The position numbers were made by a program, and so were the translations under genes. A DNA stretch of 64,000 bases from Mycobacterium saskatchewanense (GTDB lineage: Bacteria > Actinomycetota > Actinomycetes > Mycobacteriales > Mycobacteriaceae), in NCBI RefSeq assembly GCF_010729105.1, contig NZ_AP022573.1, positions 4,898,001 through 4,962,000 of the forward strand. The letters are read 5' to 3'. Below are positions 36,380 through 46,412 of the stretch, in pieces (position 1 is the stretch's first letter; each line of letters opens with the position of its first letter). The notes beneath the pieces were generated by a model. The model saw nothing but the letters and a program-made list of their open reading frames with translations, had not been told where the DNA came from and did no database searches.

Positions 36380-36409
36380 GAACCGTGGGAAAGAGAACCG
36401 TGGGAAAGA
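36380..36409 (+). repeat. 15-bp perfect tandem duplication before the aldehyde dehydrogenase
   Basis: GAACCGTGGGAAAGA occurs at 36380-36394 and again at 36395-36409, immediately before the GTG start at 36413. The purine-rich GGGAAAGA in the second copy probably serves as the ribosome binding site, so the duplication also doubles that site. Confidence 0.9.
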
Positions 36410-36412
36410 ACA

Positions 36413-37906
36413 GTGAATCTCCAGTCTGAAGCCGCACCCGAGGCGGTGCATGTCTCCGAGCGGCCTCATTACGGCCTGTTCATCGGGGGCTCCTTCGTCG
36501 ACGCCCTTGACGGTGACGTCTTCCCTTCGGTCAACCCCTACACCGGGGAGGACTGGGCCTTCATGGCCAGGGCGGCCAGCGCCGACGTGGACGCCGCCGT
36601 CGCGTCCGCCCGTCGTGCCTTCGAGCTCTGGTCGCGGACGTCGGGACGCCGGCGAGCCGCCCACATGCACAGTCTGGCAAGGGTCATCGAGAAGAACGCT
36701 GACCGGCTGGCGCGCATCGAGACCATCGACAACGGCAAGCTGTTGGCGGACACCAGCCGACACGTCCGGGGACTGCCGGCATGGCTGGACTACTTCGGCG
36801 GATTGGCCGACAAACTGCACGGAACCACGATCCCCCTCGAGGAGCCCGGGCTGGTGGCCTACACCAAACGGGAGCCAGTCGGCGTGGTGGCTGCCATCAC
36901 GCCCTGGAATGCCCCGCTCGCGGTTCTGTTGTGGAAGCTTGCGCCAGCACTGGCCGCGGGGTGCACGATGGTGATCAAGCCATCCGAGCACGCCTCCGCG
37001 TCAACCCTTGAGCTCGGAAAGCTGTGTGTCGAGGCGGGATTGCCCGACGGGGTCGTCAACATCGTGACGGGATTCGGCCACGAGTGCGGCGAGCCGCTGG
37101 TGCGTCACCCAGGGATCGACAAGGTCTCGTTCACCGGCTCGACGGCGGTCGGTTCGGCAGTGATGCGGACCGCCGCGACGAACATCACCGGCGTTGCCCT
37201 GGAGTTGGGCGGCAAGTCCCCCAACATCGTCTTCGACGACGCCGACCCCCAAAGGGCTTCCGAGGCGGCCGCGAAGGCGATCTTTTCCTCGACGGGCCAG
37301 AGCTGCCAGGCGGGCTCGCGACTCTTCGTGCAGCGCCGGCTCTACGACGACGTGGTCCGACGCGTGGCCGGTCACGCCGAGGCGATGAGGCTCGGCAACC
37401 CGCTGGAGCCGTCGACCGACATGGGACCGGTGGCCTTCCGTGCACACCTGCAGCGAATCGCCGCGCTCGTCGCCGCCGCCCAGGACGAGGGCGCCGCCCT
37501 GGCGGCCGGCGGTCGGGCGCCCAGCGCCCCTGAGCTGGGCAATGGATACTTCTTTGAACCGACGGTCCTGAGCGAGGTACGCAACGACATGACCATCGCT
37601 CAGGAAGAGGTTTTCGGCCCGGTTCTGGCGGTGCTTCCCTTCGAGGACGAGGCCGACGTGATCCAGCAGGCCAATGACAGTCCATTCGGCCTCGCCGCAG
37701 GAGTGTGGACACGCGATGTCAGCCGCGCCCACCGGGTCGCTGCCAACCTTCGCGCCGGCACGGTCTGGGTCAACACGTTCCGCCGAATCGACCCCGCGAT
37801 GCCGTTCGGGGGCGTCAAGCGCAGTGGTATCGGCCGCGACAGCGGCGTCGAGTCGCTGAACGAGTACTTGGAAACCAAAGCGGTGTGGATAGACACGTCT
37901 GCCTGA
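36413..37906 (+). CDS. NAD(P)-dependent aldehyde dehydrogenase
   Basis: 497 residues of the ALDH superfamily. Oxyanion-hole Asn in TPWNAPLAV, Glu motif ELGGKSPN, nucleophile FSSTGQSCQAGSRL (Cys about 298) and C-terminal PFGGVKRSGIGRDSG are intact. Converts an aldehyde, probably from the preceding flavin oxidase, to a carboxylic acid. The start is GTG 36413, just after the tandem repeat. Exact aldehyde unknown. Confidence 0.93.
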   Translation: MNLQSEAAPEAVHVSERPHYGLFIGGSFVDALDGDVFPSVNPYTGEDWAFMARAASADVDAAVASARRAFELWSRTSGRRRAAHMHSLARVIEKNADRLARIETIDNGKLLADTSRHVRGLPAWLDYFGGLADKLHGTTIPLEEPGLVAYTKREPVGVVAAITPWNAPLAVLLWKLAPALAAGCTMVIKPSEHASASTLELGKLCVEAGLPDGVVNIVTGFGHECGEPLVRHPGIDKVSFTGSTAVGSAVMRTAATNITGVALELGGKSPNIVFDDADPQRASEAAAKAIFSSTGQSCQAGSRLFVQRRLYDDVVRRVAGHAEAMRLGNPLEPSTDMGPVAFRAHLQRIAALVAAAQDEGAALAAGGRAPSAPELGNGYFFEPTVLSEVRNDMTIAQEEVFGPVLAVLPFEDEADVIQQANDSPFGLAAGVWTRDVSRAHRVAANLRAGTVWVNTFRRIDPAMPFGGVKRSGIGRDSGVESLNEYLETKAVWIDTSA

Positions 37907-37953
37907 TGTGAGGCGTGGCTCACCCACAGGGACCAACAGCGAAAGGAAACCGC

Positions 37954-38826
37954 ATGGATGGCAAGGGCCTGGTGAATGGCCTCCTGGCGGGCAAGGCGGT
38001 GATCGTCACCGGGGCAGGAAGTGGCATCGGAGCCGCGGTGGCAAAGCAGGCCGCCGCCGACGGAGCGAACGTCCTGCTCCTTGGGCGACGCGTGGACAAG
38101 CTGGAGGAAACCGCTGCCGCCATCGGCGACGGCGCGCTTGTCCAGCGATGCGATGTGACGCAGCAGGCCGACATCGACCGGGCGGTCGCCCTCGCCCTCG
38201 CCAGGTGGGGCCGGATCGACGGACTCGTGAACAACGCCGGGATGTTCGTCATGGCCCACGCCCTTGAGATGACGCGGGAGCAATGGAATCAGGTTATCGA
38301 CGTCGACCTGAGCGCGTCGTTCTTCTTCACGCAGGCGGCGGGCCGTGTCATGGCACGCGCGGGTGGGGGCTCGGTCGTCAACATCGCCTCGGTCAACGGG
38401 CACCAGGGCGAACCGCTCAACGCGCCCTACAACGCGTCAAAAGCGGGCCTGATCGGGTTGACCCGTTCCCTTGCGATGGACCTCGGCCGCTTCGGGATCC
38501 GCGTCAACTCCGTCAGCCCCGGATATGTCGACGGGACCCCCATGGCCGACGACACGGGCGATGCCGACGAGCCCATGAGCGTGCTCCTCAGTGATTGGCA
38601 GCGTGCGCCGCTGCGGCGGATGGTGGACACCCCGGAGGTCGCGAACCTGTGTACGTTCCTGCTCTCAGACAGGGCGTCGGGCATGACGGGATCGGACGTG
38701 GTCATCGATGGCGGGATGCTGACGAATCACTATGCGCTCGAATCAGTCCCGGCTACGGGATGGGCGTCCTTCCAGGACAGCGTTACCGCGCAGGTGAGGG
38801 CCAAGCTGGTGTCCGGCGAACTCTGA
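37954..38826 (+). CDS. Short-chain dehydrogenase/reductase
   Basis: 290-residue classical SDR: cofactor loop VTGAGSGIGAAV, NNAGM, catalytic Ser in NIASVN and YNASKAG. After the catalytic region is PGYVDGTPMADD, and the end (about residues 260-290) is longer than usual. Likely NAD(H)-dependent alcohol or 3-hydroxyacyl dehydrogenase acting on a pathway intermediate. ATG 37954 has AAAGGAAA upstream; an upstream in-frame ATG at 37915 is not favoured. Confidence 0.9.
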   Translation: MDGKGLVNGLLAGKAVIVTGAGSGIGAAVAKQAAADGANVLLLGRRVDKLEETAAAIGDGALVQRCDVTQQADIDRAVALALARWGRIDGLVNNAGMFVMAHALEMTREQWNQVIDVDLSASFFFTQAAGRVMARAGGGSVVNIASVNGHQGEPLNAPYNASKAGLIGLTRSLAMDLGRFGIRVNSVSPGYVDGTPMADDTGDADEPMSVLLSDWQRAPLRRMVDTPEVANLCTFLLSDRASGMTGSDVVIDGGMLTNHYALESVPATGWASFQDSVTAQVRAKLVSGEL

Positions 38827-38937
38827 GGGCGACGAACTTCTCGTCGGCATACGCGATCGATAACACATCCGATTCTCTGCCCGGCGCCGCGTGGTGAATG
38901 AAACAAGACACGGATGCACAAGGTGAAAGGACCCTCA

Positions 38938-40398
38938 ATGGCCGTACAGGAAGAGCCGAAGGTCGGAGTTGTCAACCAAATCGAGCTGCACTCAATCGAT
39001 TACGTCCCGTTGCGAGCACGCCACGGCCGGCTTGTCGACCAGACCACGATCTGGTTCGCGTGTTTCCATCCACTGACCCTGGTGACCGGCGCGATCGGCA
39101 TCGGCTTGGGGTTGAATCTCATTTGGACGTTGCTCGGGGTGGCGCTCGGAACGCTGTTCGGCACGATCCCGGTGTCCATCCACGCCACGCAGGGTCCCCA
39201 CCTCGGATTACCCCAGATGGTGCAGACCCGGCCGCAGTTCGGCCGATACGGTGCCCTGTTCATCTGGGTGATGGCAATCGTCGTTTACTGGGGTTACCTC
39301 GTCGTGGGCGGCAACATCTTCGGCACCAACCTGCACCAGTTCGTCGGCGGTAGTGCGCCCGTCTGGGCGATAGTCACGGGCGTCGTCGCGATCGTGTTGG
39401 CGATCTTCGGGTATCGGTGGCTGCATTCCGCGCAGCGCATTGTCTCCATTGGACTCGTGATCGTGTTGGTGATCTACATTGCAGGGCTGGCAGTCGGCGG
39501 CTACATCCCGGGCAACGCGCTCAACCTCGGCGAGACCTTCCAACCGGTGCCGTTCGCGGTCACCGTCTCGGCGGCCATGGCCTACCAGCTGTCGTGGGCG
39601 TTCTTCGTCTCGGATTACTCGCGCTACATGCCCCCGGACACCAACCGCGGCGCCATCATCCTGTGGACGTCGATCGGCCTCTATTTCAGCGTGTTCGCCT
39701 ACGAAGCGGTCGGCGCCATGGCCGCGGCGATGCTGCCCGGCGACGACATCATCGCAAGCGTGTCGGCGACCGGTGACCACGTCTTCCCCGGGCTGGGGAC
39801 GCTGATGCTCCTGGTCTTCGGGTTGGGATTGCTCGGCCTCATGGGGATGTGCGTCTACGGCGGGTCACTGACGCTCATCACTGCCATCGACAGCATCCGG
39901 CCCGTCGATGTGAGCCGCTCAATCCGCGTCGTCACGATCCTGTTGCTCGGGGGCAGCAGCGCGATCGCGGGCGCTTTCCTGCCCGACAATTTCCTCAACA
40001 CCGTTTTCCTGGTCGTCCTGGAGGTGTTCGCCTACCTGATGGCGCCGTGGACGTCAGTGAACTTGACCGATTTCTTCATCGTCCGGCGGGGGCACTATTC
40101 GGTGCGCGAAATCTTCAAGCGCGACGGCATCTATGGGCGATGGAATTGGCGCGGCATCATGGCGTACACGGTCACGTTTCTCGTCATGATCCCCTTCATG
40201 CACGCTTCCCACTTCGAGGGCCCGATCTCTGCCGCGTTGGGCGGGATAGACGTCGCGTTCTTTGTGGGGGTGCCGGTCGGCTGCCTGACCTACTGGCTAC
40301 TGTGTCGCAACCTCGACATGGCAACCGAGCGTGAGGTGGTCAAAGAGTCCGACCGTGACCTTGAGCCAGTCGTACGTGATCTCGAAGCGATTGCATGA
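38938..40398 (+). CDS. NCS1-family permease (nucleobase/hydantoin/cation symporter)
   Basis: 486-residue membrane protein with about 12 TM helices and the NCS1 start region SIDYVPLRARHGRLVDQTTIWF. VSDYSRYMPPDTNR in the middle and APWTSVNLTDFFIVRRGHYSV late are typical of the cytosine/purine permease branch. It provides the import step of the cluster. Specificity cannot be read from sequence; members carry purines, cytosine, allantoin, hydantoins or thiamine precursors. ATG 38938 is preceded by GAAAGGA. Confidence 0.88.
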   Translation: MAVQEEPKVGVVNQIELHSIDYVPLRARHGRLVDQTTIWFACFHPLTLVTGAIGIGLGLNLIWTLLGVALGTLFGTIPVSIHATQGPHLGLPQMVQTRPQFGRYGALFIWVMAIVVYWGYLVVGGNIFGTNLHQFVGGSAPVWAIVTGVVAIVLAIFGYRWLHSAQRIVSIGLVIVLVIYIAGLAVGGYIPGNALNLGETFQPVPFAVTVSAAMAYQLSWAFFVSDYSRYMPPDTNRGAIILWTSIGLYFSVFAYEAVGAMAAAMLPGDDIIASVSATGDHVFPGLGTLMLLVFGLGLLGLMGMCVYGGSLTLITAIDSIRPVDVSRSIRVVTILLLGGSSAIAGAFLPDNFLNTVFLVVLEVFAYLMAPWTSVNLTDFFIVRRGHYSVREIFKRDGIYGRWNWRGIMAYTVTFLVMIPFMHASHFEGPISAALGGIDVAFFVGVPVGCLTYWLLCRNLDMATEREVVKESDRDLEPVVRDLEAIA

Positions 40399-41081
40399 CG
40401 CCGGCTCCCGCCGATATGACGGAGATTCTGTTGATCCGCCACGGCCAGCCGCGTCCGGGATACGTCGATCCACCACTTTCCCCTGTCGGCCGTCATCAAT
40501 CGGAGCGACTGGGACGGTGGCTCGCGGGGGAACGCGTCGACGCGGTGGTCGCGAGTCCGATGGCCCGCGCCCTCGAAACCGCGGAGGTCGCAGCCCATGA
40601 GATGGCGCTGGCGGTGGCCGGCACCCTCGAGGATCTCCGCGAATGGGACCGCGACCATCGATCCGACGGGACTTACGTGGCGATAGAGGATTTGGGGGAC
40701 GACAACCCCCGGTCTCACGCGCTGAGGACTGGCCGCTACGAATACTTCGTTCCAGACATCGACCGCACTGGCTTTCTGTCCCGCGCCCGGCGGGTCGTGG
40801 ACGAACTCAGCGACCGCTGGCCGGGCCGGAGAGTGGCGGCGTTCAGCCACGGCGGGCTGATCAACGCGGCGCTGTCGACAGTGCTGGGGCTCGAGGAGCA
40901 GCTGTTCTTCTTCCTGCCCGACTACACGTCGGTGTCGACCGTGCGGGTCATGCCCGGCGGCCGGCGTGTCGTGCACGCACTGAACAACACGAGCCACCTG
41001 GTGGGACAACGCGTTCCCGAGCCTGACTCGATGCTGGCCCGCCGGCCTGGCGCCGACCGGCCGATCATTCGAACCCAATAA
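40395..41081 (+). CDS. Histidine-phosphatase (phosphoglycerate-mutase-like) family protein
   Basis: 228 residues with the RHG motif LLIRHGQPRPG near residue 15, VVASPMARALETAEV, and the second catalytic His in AAFSHGGLINAAL. The ATG overlaps the permease stop (ATGA at 40395-40398). Could remove the phosphate added by the cluster's APH-like kinase, or act in repair of a dead-end phosphate; this pairing is inference. Confidence 0.85.
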   Translation: MTPAPADMTEILLIRHGQPRPGYVDPPLSPVGRHQSERLGRWLAGERVDAVVASPMARALETAEVAAHEMALAVAGTLEDLREWDRDHRSDGTYVAIEDLGDDNPRSHALRTGRYEYFVPDIDRTGFLSRARRVVDELSDRWPGRRVAAFSHGGLINAALSTVLGLEEQLFFFLPDYTSVSTVRVMPGGRRVVHALNNTSHLVGQRVPEPDSMLARRPGADRPIIRTQ

Positions 41082-41103
41082 GCGATCGTTCGAACCCAAT
41101 AAG
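41062..41103 (+). repeat. 21-bp tandem duplication at the phosphatase/ligase junction
   Basis: CGATCATTCGAACCCAATAA plus G at 41062-41082 is repeated at 41083-41103 with one A/G difference. The phosphatase stop TAA lies in the first unit; the second ends 8 bp before the ligase ATG. Confidence 0.9.
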
Positions 41104-41111
41104 GTGGTGGG

Positions 41112-42746
41112 ATGGCGCCCACGAGCCCGGAGGCATCCTCACCCGTGCATGCAGTGGCAACCAGAGGGGGCCATTCCTCGTTGGTCGATGCGTGGCGCGC
41201 CAGGGTCAAACGGGAGCCGGACGCCCGCGCGATCGCGTATTTCGACGGGGCCATGACGGTCCGTGAGTTCGATGAAGCCAGTGATGCCCTCGCGGCCGGG
41301 TTCCGATCGCTCGGCACTTCCCGTGGGGACCGGGTCGGTATCTACCTGCAGAACATTCCGCAGTACGCCCTGTCGTTCCTCGCCCTCTGGAAGCTCGGGG
41401 CCACCGCGCTCCTGCTCAACCCGATGTACCGAGGTCACGAGTTACGGCGGCTGATCGATGATGCCGAGGCAGTCGGCATCGTCTGCACCGACGACGACGT
41501 GGCGGAAACCTCGGCGACCTTGGCCGGCAGCTCGGTCCGGTGGGTGGTGAGCACGTCACCCCTGGCCTTTCAGAGCCGCAATGATCCACGAGTGTTCGAT
41601 ACGGACGAACGTGTGGCCCGCGACACGGACCGTGACCTGGAGAACCTGATCGCGCAGTTCCGCGGGAGGTCCGCGCCCCGGCTTGACCTGACGTCAGACG
41701 AGGTCGCCCTGCTGACCTACACCTCCGGAACGACCGGTCCGCCGAAGGGCGCCACCAACACACACGGCAACCTTCTCGCGGTCACCGACAGCTTCGCTGC
41801 CTGGATCGACCTCCAACCCGGGGATGCAGTGTTCGCGATGGCGCCGTTCTTCCACATCACCGGCGCCGTCGTCAACGCCGCCATGGCCTTGCTGCATGAC
41901 GCAATCCTCGTGCTGGTCAACCGCTTTCACCCCGAAGTGGCGATCGAGGCGTTTGTGGAGCACGGGGTTACTTTTACAATCGGCTCGATAACCGCCTTCA
42001 ATTCCATCTCACGGCTGCCGCACGCGTCGCACGAGCATTTTGCGTCCCTGAAGTCTGTGTACAGCGGTGGCGCGCCTATCCCGCCGTCGACGGTCGGCCA
42101 GTTCATGCAACGGTTCGGCGTGTACATCCACAACGTCTACGGGATGACCGAGACGTCGTCGGCGGTGATCGGCGTACCACTCGGCGCGGAAGCGCCCGTG
42201 GACCGGGCGAGCGGCGCGCTGTCGATCGGCAGACCGCTGCACGGGATGGAGGTGCGGGTGGTGGATGCCTCCGGCCGGCCCGTGATCCCGCATGTGCAGG
42301 GGGAACTGGTGCTGCGTGGGCCGCAGGTGGTTCCCGGCTACTGGCGGAACCCCGAGGCGACCGCGTCGACAATGCCGGACGGATGGCTGCACACCGGTGA
42401 CGGCGCCATCGTGGACGAGGATGGCTGGGTCTATCTGGTGGACCGCCTCAAAGACCAGATCAACACCTCGGGATACAAGGTGTGGCCGCGCGAAGTCGAA
42501 GATGTGCTGTCGGCGCACCCAGCGGTGTTCGAGGCGGCGGTCGTGGGGACGCCGGACGAGTATCGCGGTGAGGCGGTGGTGGCGTACGTGTCCCTCAACG
42601 GCGGTGAAACAGCCACGGAGGCCGAGATGATCGCCTTCGCCCGGGAACGGCTGGCCGCGTACAAGTGTCCGCGCGCAATCCGCGTCGTACCCGAACTGCC
42701 CAAGACACAGACAGGCAAGATCCGGCGCAACGCCGTCCGGGAGTAG
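41112..42746 (+). CDS. AMP-forming acyl-CoA synthetase/ligase
   Basis: 544-residue ANL-superfamily enzyme: the AMP/phosphate loop YTSGTTGPPKGATNTHGN (about residues 203-220), the A5 motif YGMTETSS near 342, GWLHTGDGAIVDEDGW, and the A10 catalytic Lys in PKTQTGKIRRN close to the C terminus. Would convert the acid made by the aldehyde dehydrogenase to a CoA thioester for entry into beta-oxidation or the TCA cycle. Last gene of the cluster; ATG 41112 has AAGGTGGTGGG upstream. Confidence 0.9.
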   Translation: MAPTSPEASSPVHAVATRGGHSSLVDAWRARVKREPDARAIAYFDGAMTVREFDEASDALAAGFRSLGTSRGDRVGIYLQNIPQYALSFLALWKLGATALLLNPMYRGHELRRLIDDAEAVGIVCTDDDVAETSATLAGSSVRWVVSTSPLAFQSRNDPRVFDTDERVARDTDRDLENLIAQFRGRSAPRLDLTSDEVALLTYTSGTTGPPKGATNTHGNLLAVTDSFAAWIDLQPGDAVFAMAPFFHITGAVVNAAMALLHDAILVLVNRFHPEVAIEAFVEHGVTFTIGSITAFNSISRLPHASHEHFASLKSVYSGGAPIPPSTVGQFMQRFGVYIHNVYGMTETSSAVIGVPLGAEAPVDRASGALSIGRPLHGMEVRVVDASGRPVIPHVQGELVLRGPQVVPGYWRNPEATASTMPDGWLHTGDGAIVDEDGWVYLVDRLKDQINTSGYKVWPREVEDVLSAHPAVFEAAVVGTPDEYRGEAVVAYVSLNGGETATEAEMIAFARERLAAYKCPRAIRVVPELPKTQTGKIRRNAVRE

Positions 42747-42884
42747 GCCCCGCGCTGGCCGATCGGGCGGCGCATCCAGCCTGCGGGTCGACACCCGCCC
42801 GAACGCCGCTGATAACGTGGCAGCCAGAACGCTGAGCCCGGATGAGGTCTGTCCGATCAAGATTTGAACGCCGGAAGAGGGACC

Positions 42885-45122
42885 GTGAGCGCCGAACAGC
42901 CGACCGTCATCTACACGCTGACCGACGAGGCGCCCCTGCTGGCGACCTACGCGTTGCTGCCGATCGTGCGCGCCTTCGCCGAGCCGGCGGGCATCACGAT
43001 CAAGACCAGCGACATCTCCGTGGCCGCCCGGATCCTGGCCGAGTTCCCCGAGCACCTGACCGAGGATCAGCGGGTGCCGGACGACCTCGGTGAGCTCGGC
43101 CGCCTGACGAAGCTGCCCGACACCAACATCATCAAGCTGCCGAACATCAGTGCGTCGGTGCCCCAGCTGATCGCGGCTGTCAAGGAGCTGCAGGGCAAGG
43201 GATTCAAGGTCCCGGACTTCCCGCAGAGCCCGAAGACGGACGAGGACAAGGCAATTCGCGAGCGTTACGCCAAGTGCCTTGGCAGCGCCGTGAACCCCGT
43301 GCTTCGCGAGGGCAACTCGGACCGGCGCGCACCCAAGGCGGTGAAGGAGTACGCGCGCAAGCACCCGCACAGCATGGGGGAGTGGTCGCCGGCGTCGCGC
43401 ACGCACGTCGCGACCATGCGGCACGGCGACTTCTACCACGGTGAGAAGTCGATGACGCTGGACCACGCGCGCGACGTGAAGATGGTGCTTCGGACCGAGA
43501 GTGGGGAAACCCTCGAGCTCAAGCCCAAAGTCGAGCTGCGCGCGGGCGACGTCATCGACTCCATGTTCATGAGCAAGAAGGCGCTCTGCGAGTTCTACGA
43601 GCAGCAGATGCAGGACGCCTACGAGACCGGCGTGATGTTCTCGCTGCACGTCAAGGCGACGATGATGAAGGTCTCCCATCCGATCGTCTTCGGCCACGCG
43701 GTGAAGATCTTCTACAAGGACGCGTTCGCCAAGCATCAGGAACTGTTCGACGAGCTCGGCGTCAACGTCAACAACGGACTGGTCGACCTGTACAACAAGA
43801 TCGAGTCGCTGCCCGCGTCGCTGCACGAGGAGATCATCCGGGACCTGCACGCCTGCCACGAACACCGGCCCGAGCTGGCGATGGTCGATTCGGCCAAGGG
43901 CATCACGAACTTCCACTCGCCGAGCGACGTCATCGTGGACGCGTCGATGCCGGCGATGATCCGCGCCGGCGGCAAGATGTGGGGCGCCGACGGGCGCCAG
44001 AAGGACACCAAGGCCGTCAACCCCGAGTCGACGTTCTCCCGCATCTACCAGGAGATGATCAACTTCTGCAAGACCAACGGGCAGTTCGATCCGACCACGA
44101 TGGGCACCGTGCCGAACGTCGGCCTGATGGCGCAGCAGGCCGAGGAGTACGGCTCACACGACAAGACGTTCGAGGTTCCCGAGGACGGGGTCGCCGACAT
44201 CGTCGACCTCGACACCGGGGAAGTCCTGCTGACCCAGAATGTGGAGGCCGGTGACATCTGGCGCATGCCTATCGTCACCGACGCCGCGATCCGCGACTGG
44301 GTCAAGCTGGCCGTCACCCGGGCCCGCAACTCGGGCATGACGGTGGTGTTCTGGTTGGACACCGAACGGCCGCACGAGGTCGAGCTGCGCAAGAAGGTGA
44401 AGCAGTACCTCAAGGAGCACGACACCGAGGGCCTGGAAATCCAGATCATGCCGCAGGTGTGGGCCATGAGGTACACGATCGAGCGCGCGGTGCGCGGGCA
44501 GGACACCATCGCCGCCACCGGAAACATCCTGCGCGACTACCTCACCGACCTGTTCCCCATCCTGGAGCTCGGCACCAGCGCCAAGATGTTGTCCATCGTG
44601 CCGTTGATGGCCGGCGGCGGAATGTACGAGACCGGGGCGGGCGGTTCGGCGCCCAAACACGTCCACCAGCTCGTCGAGGAGAACCACCTGCGTTGGGACT
44701 CCCTCGGTGAGTTCCTCGCGCTGGGAGCGTGTTTCGAAGACATCGGGATCAAGACCGGCAACGAGCGCGCCAAGATCCTGGGCAAGACGCTGGACGCGGC
44801 GATCGGCAAGCTGCTGGACAACAACAAGAGTCCGTCCCGCAAGACCGGCGAACTCGACAACCGCGGCAGCCAGTTCTACCTCGCGCTGTACTGGGCCGAA
44901 CAACTCGCCGCGCAGTCCGACGACGAGGAGCTGCGCAAGCACTTCGCCGCGCTGGCCGACGCGCTGAGCAAAAACGAGGACACCATCGTGGCCGAGCTCG
45001 CCGAAGCGCAGGGCGAGGCCGTTGACATCGGTGGTTACTATCGGCCGGACAGCGAGAAGACAACTGCAGTCATGCGGCCGAGCAAAACGTTTAACGAAGC
45101 GCTGGCACGCTCGCAAGGCTAA
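42885..45122 (+). CDS. icd2: Monomeric-type NADP-dependent isocitrate dehydrogenase
   Basis: 745 residues, the large IDH class unrelated in length to classical IDH. Recognised by [20 protein letters not shown] at the start, [17 protein letters not shown] substrate region ([13 protein letters not shown]), [21 protein letters not shown] and [17 protein letters not shown]. Converts isocitrate to 2-oxoglutarate plus CO2. GTG 42885 with GGAAGAGGG upstream begins the conserved region. The neighbour is icd1, only 27 bp downstream; in M. tuberculosis the two genes, as I recall, are far apart (Rv0066c and Rv3339c). Confidence 0.95.
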   Translation: MSAEQPTVIYTLTDEAPLLATYALLPIVRAFAEPAGITIKTSDISVAARILAEFPEHLTEDQRVPDDLGELGRLTKLPDTNIIKLPNISASVPQLIAAVKELQGKGFKVPDFPQSPKTDEDKAIRERYAKCLGSAVNPVLREGNSDRRAPKAVKEYARKHPHSMGEWSPASRTHVATMRHGDFYHGEKSMTLDHARDVKMVLRTESGETLELKPKVELRAGDVIDSMFMSKKALCEFYEQQMQDAYETGVMFSLHVKATMMKVSHPIVFGHAVKIFYKDAFAKHQELFDELGVNVNNGLVDLYNKIESLPASLHEEIIRDLHACHEHRPELAMVDSAKGITNFHSPSDVIVDASMPAMIRAGGKMWGADGRQKDTKAVNPESTFSRIYQEMINFCKTNGQFDPTTMGTVPNVGLMAQQAEEYGSHDKTFEVPEDGVADIVDLDTGEVLLTQNVEAGDIWRMPIVTDAAIRDWVKLAVTRARNSGMTVVFWLDTERPHEVELRKKVKQYLKEHDTEGLEIQIMPQVWAMRYTIERAVRGQDTIAATGNILRDYLTDLFPILELGTSAKMLSIVPLMAGGGMYETGAGGSAPKHVHQLVEENHLRWDSLGEFLALGACFEDIGIKTGNERAKILGKTLDAAIGKLLDNNKSPSRKTGELDNRGSQFYLALYWAEQLAAQSDDEELRKHFAALADALSKNEDTIVAELAEAQGEAVDIGGYYRPDSEKTTAVMRPSKTFNEALARSQG

Positions 45123-45149
45123 GGGCCGCGAGGAGGGAGTCGACTCGAG

Positions 45150-46385
45150 ATGTCCGACGGAAGCAAGATCAAGGTCAAGGGCCCGGTCGTCGAACTCGAC
45201 GGTGACGAGATGACCCGTGTCATCTGGAAGTTCATCAAGGACCTGCTGATCCTGCCGCACCTCGACATCAACCTCGAGTACTACGACCTCGGCATCGAGA
45301 ACCGCGACCGCACCAATGACCAGGTGACGATCGATGCGGCGTATGCGATCAAGCGGCACGGCGTGGGCGTCAAGTGCGCCACCATCACCCCCGACGAGGC
45401 CCGCGTCTCCGAGTTCAACCTCAAGAAGATGTGGTTGTCGCCCAACGGCACGATCCGGAACATCCTGGGCGGCACCATTTTCCGCGAGCCCATCGTGATC
45501 TCGAACGTCCCCCGGCTGGTTCCGGGCTGGACCAAGCCGATCGTCATCGGCCGCCACGCCTTCGGCGACCAGTACCGGGCGACCAACTTCAAGGTGGACA
45601 AGCCGGGCGCCGTGTCGATCACGTTCACCCCGTCGGACGGCAGCGAGCCGATTGTGCACGAGGTGGTCTCCATTCCCGAGGACGGCGGCGTCGTGATGGG
45701 GATGTACAACTTCAAGGAATCGGTCCGGGACTTCGCGCGCGCCTCGCTGGCGTACGGCCTCAACGCCAAGTGGCCGGTGTACCTGTCCACCAAGAACACC
45801 ATCCTCAAGGCCTATGACGGCATGTTCAAGGACGAGTTCCAGCGCATCTACGACGAAGAGTTCAAGGACAAATTCGAGGCCGAGGGGCTCACCTACGAGC
45901 ACCGGCTGATCGACGACATGGTCGCCGCCTGCCTGAAGTGGGAGGGCGGCTACGTGTGGGCCTGCAAGAACTACGACGGCGACGTCCAGTCCGACCTCGT
46001 TGCCCAGGGCTACGGCTCGCTGGGGCTGATGACGTCGGTGCTGATGACGGCCGACGGCAAGACGGTCGAGGCCGAGGCCGCGCACGGCACCGTCACCCGG
46101 CACTTCCGGCAGTACCAGGCCGGCAAGCCGACGTCGACCAACCCGATCGCCTCGATCTTCGCCTGGACGCGCGGGTTGCAGCACCGCGGCAAGCTCGACA
46201 ACACGCCGGAAGTGATCGAGTTCGCGCAGACTGTGGAAAGCGTGGTCATCGCGACGGTCGAGAGCGGCAAGATGACCAAGGACCTCGCCATCCTCATCGG
46301 TCCCGACCAGGAGTGGCAGCAGAGCGAGCAGTTCCTCAACTCGATCGCCGAGAACCTCGACAAGAAGCTCGCCGGGGCCGACTAG
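45150..46385 (+). CDS. icd1: Dimeric NADP-dependent isocitrate dehydrogenase
   Basis: 411 residues, eukaryotic-type homodimeric IDH. Seen: [32 protein letters not shown] substrate loop ([17 protein letters not shown]), PNYDGD-like [20 protein letters not shown] and [18 protein letters not shown] cycle enzyme making NADPH. RBS GAGGAGGGAG lies upstream of ATG 45150. Equivalent to Rv3339c. Together with icd2 it gives two unrelated enzymes for one reaction in one transcription unit. Confidence 0.96.
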   Translation: MSDGSKIKVKGPVVELDGDEMTRVIWKFIKDLLILPHLDINLEYYDLGIENRDRTNDQVTIDAAYAIKRHGVGVKCATITPDEARVSEFNLKKMWLSPNGTIRNILGGTIFREPIVISNVPRLVPGWTKPIVIGRHAFGDQYRATNFKVDKPGAVSITFTPSDGSEPIVHEVVSIPEDGGVVMGMYNFKESVRDFARASLAYGLNAKWPVYLSTKNTILKAYDGMFKDEFQRIYDEEFKDKFEAEGLTYEHRLIDDMVAACLKWEGGYVWACKNYDGDVQSDLVAQGYGSLGLMTSVLMTADGKTVEAEAAHGTVTRHFRQYQAGKPTSTNPIASIFAWTRGLQHRGKLDNTPEVIEFAQTVESVVIATVESGKMTKDLAILIGPDQEWQQSEQFLNSIAENLDKKLAGAD

Positions 46386-46412
46386 CCAACTAGCGGGTCG
46401 CCGCCATAAAAG

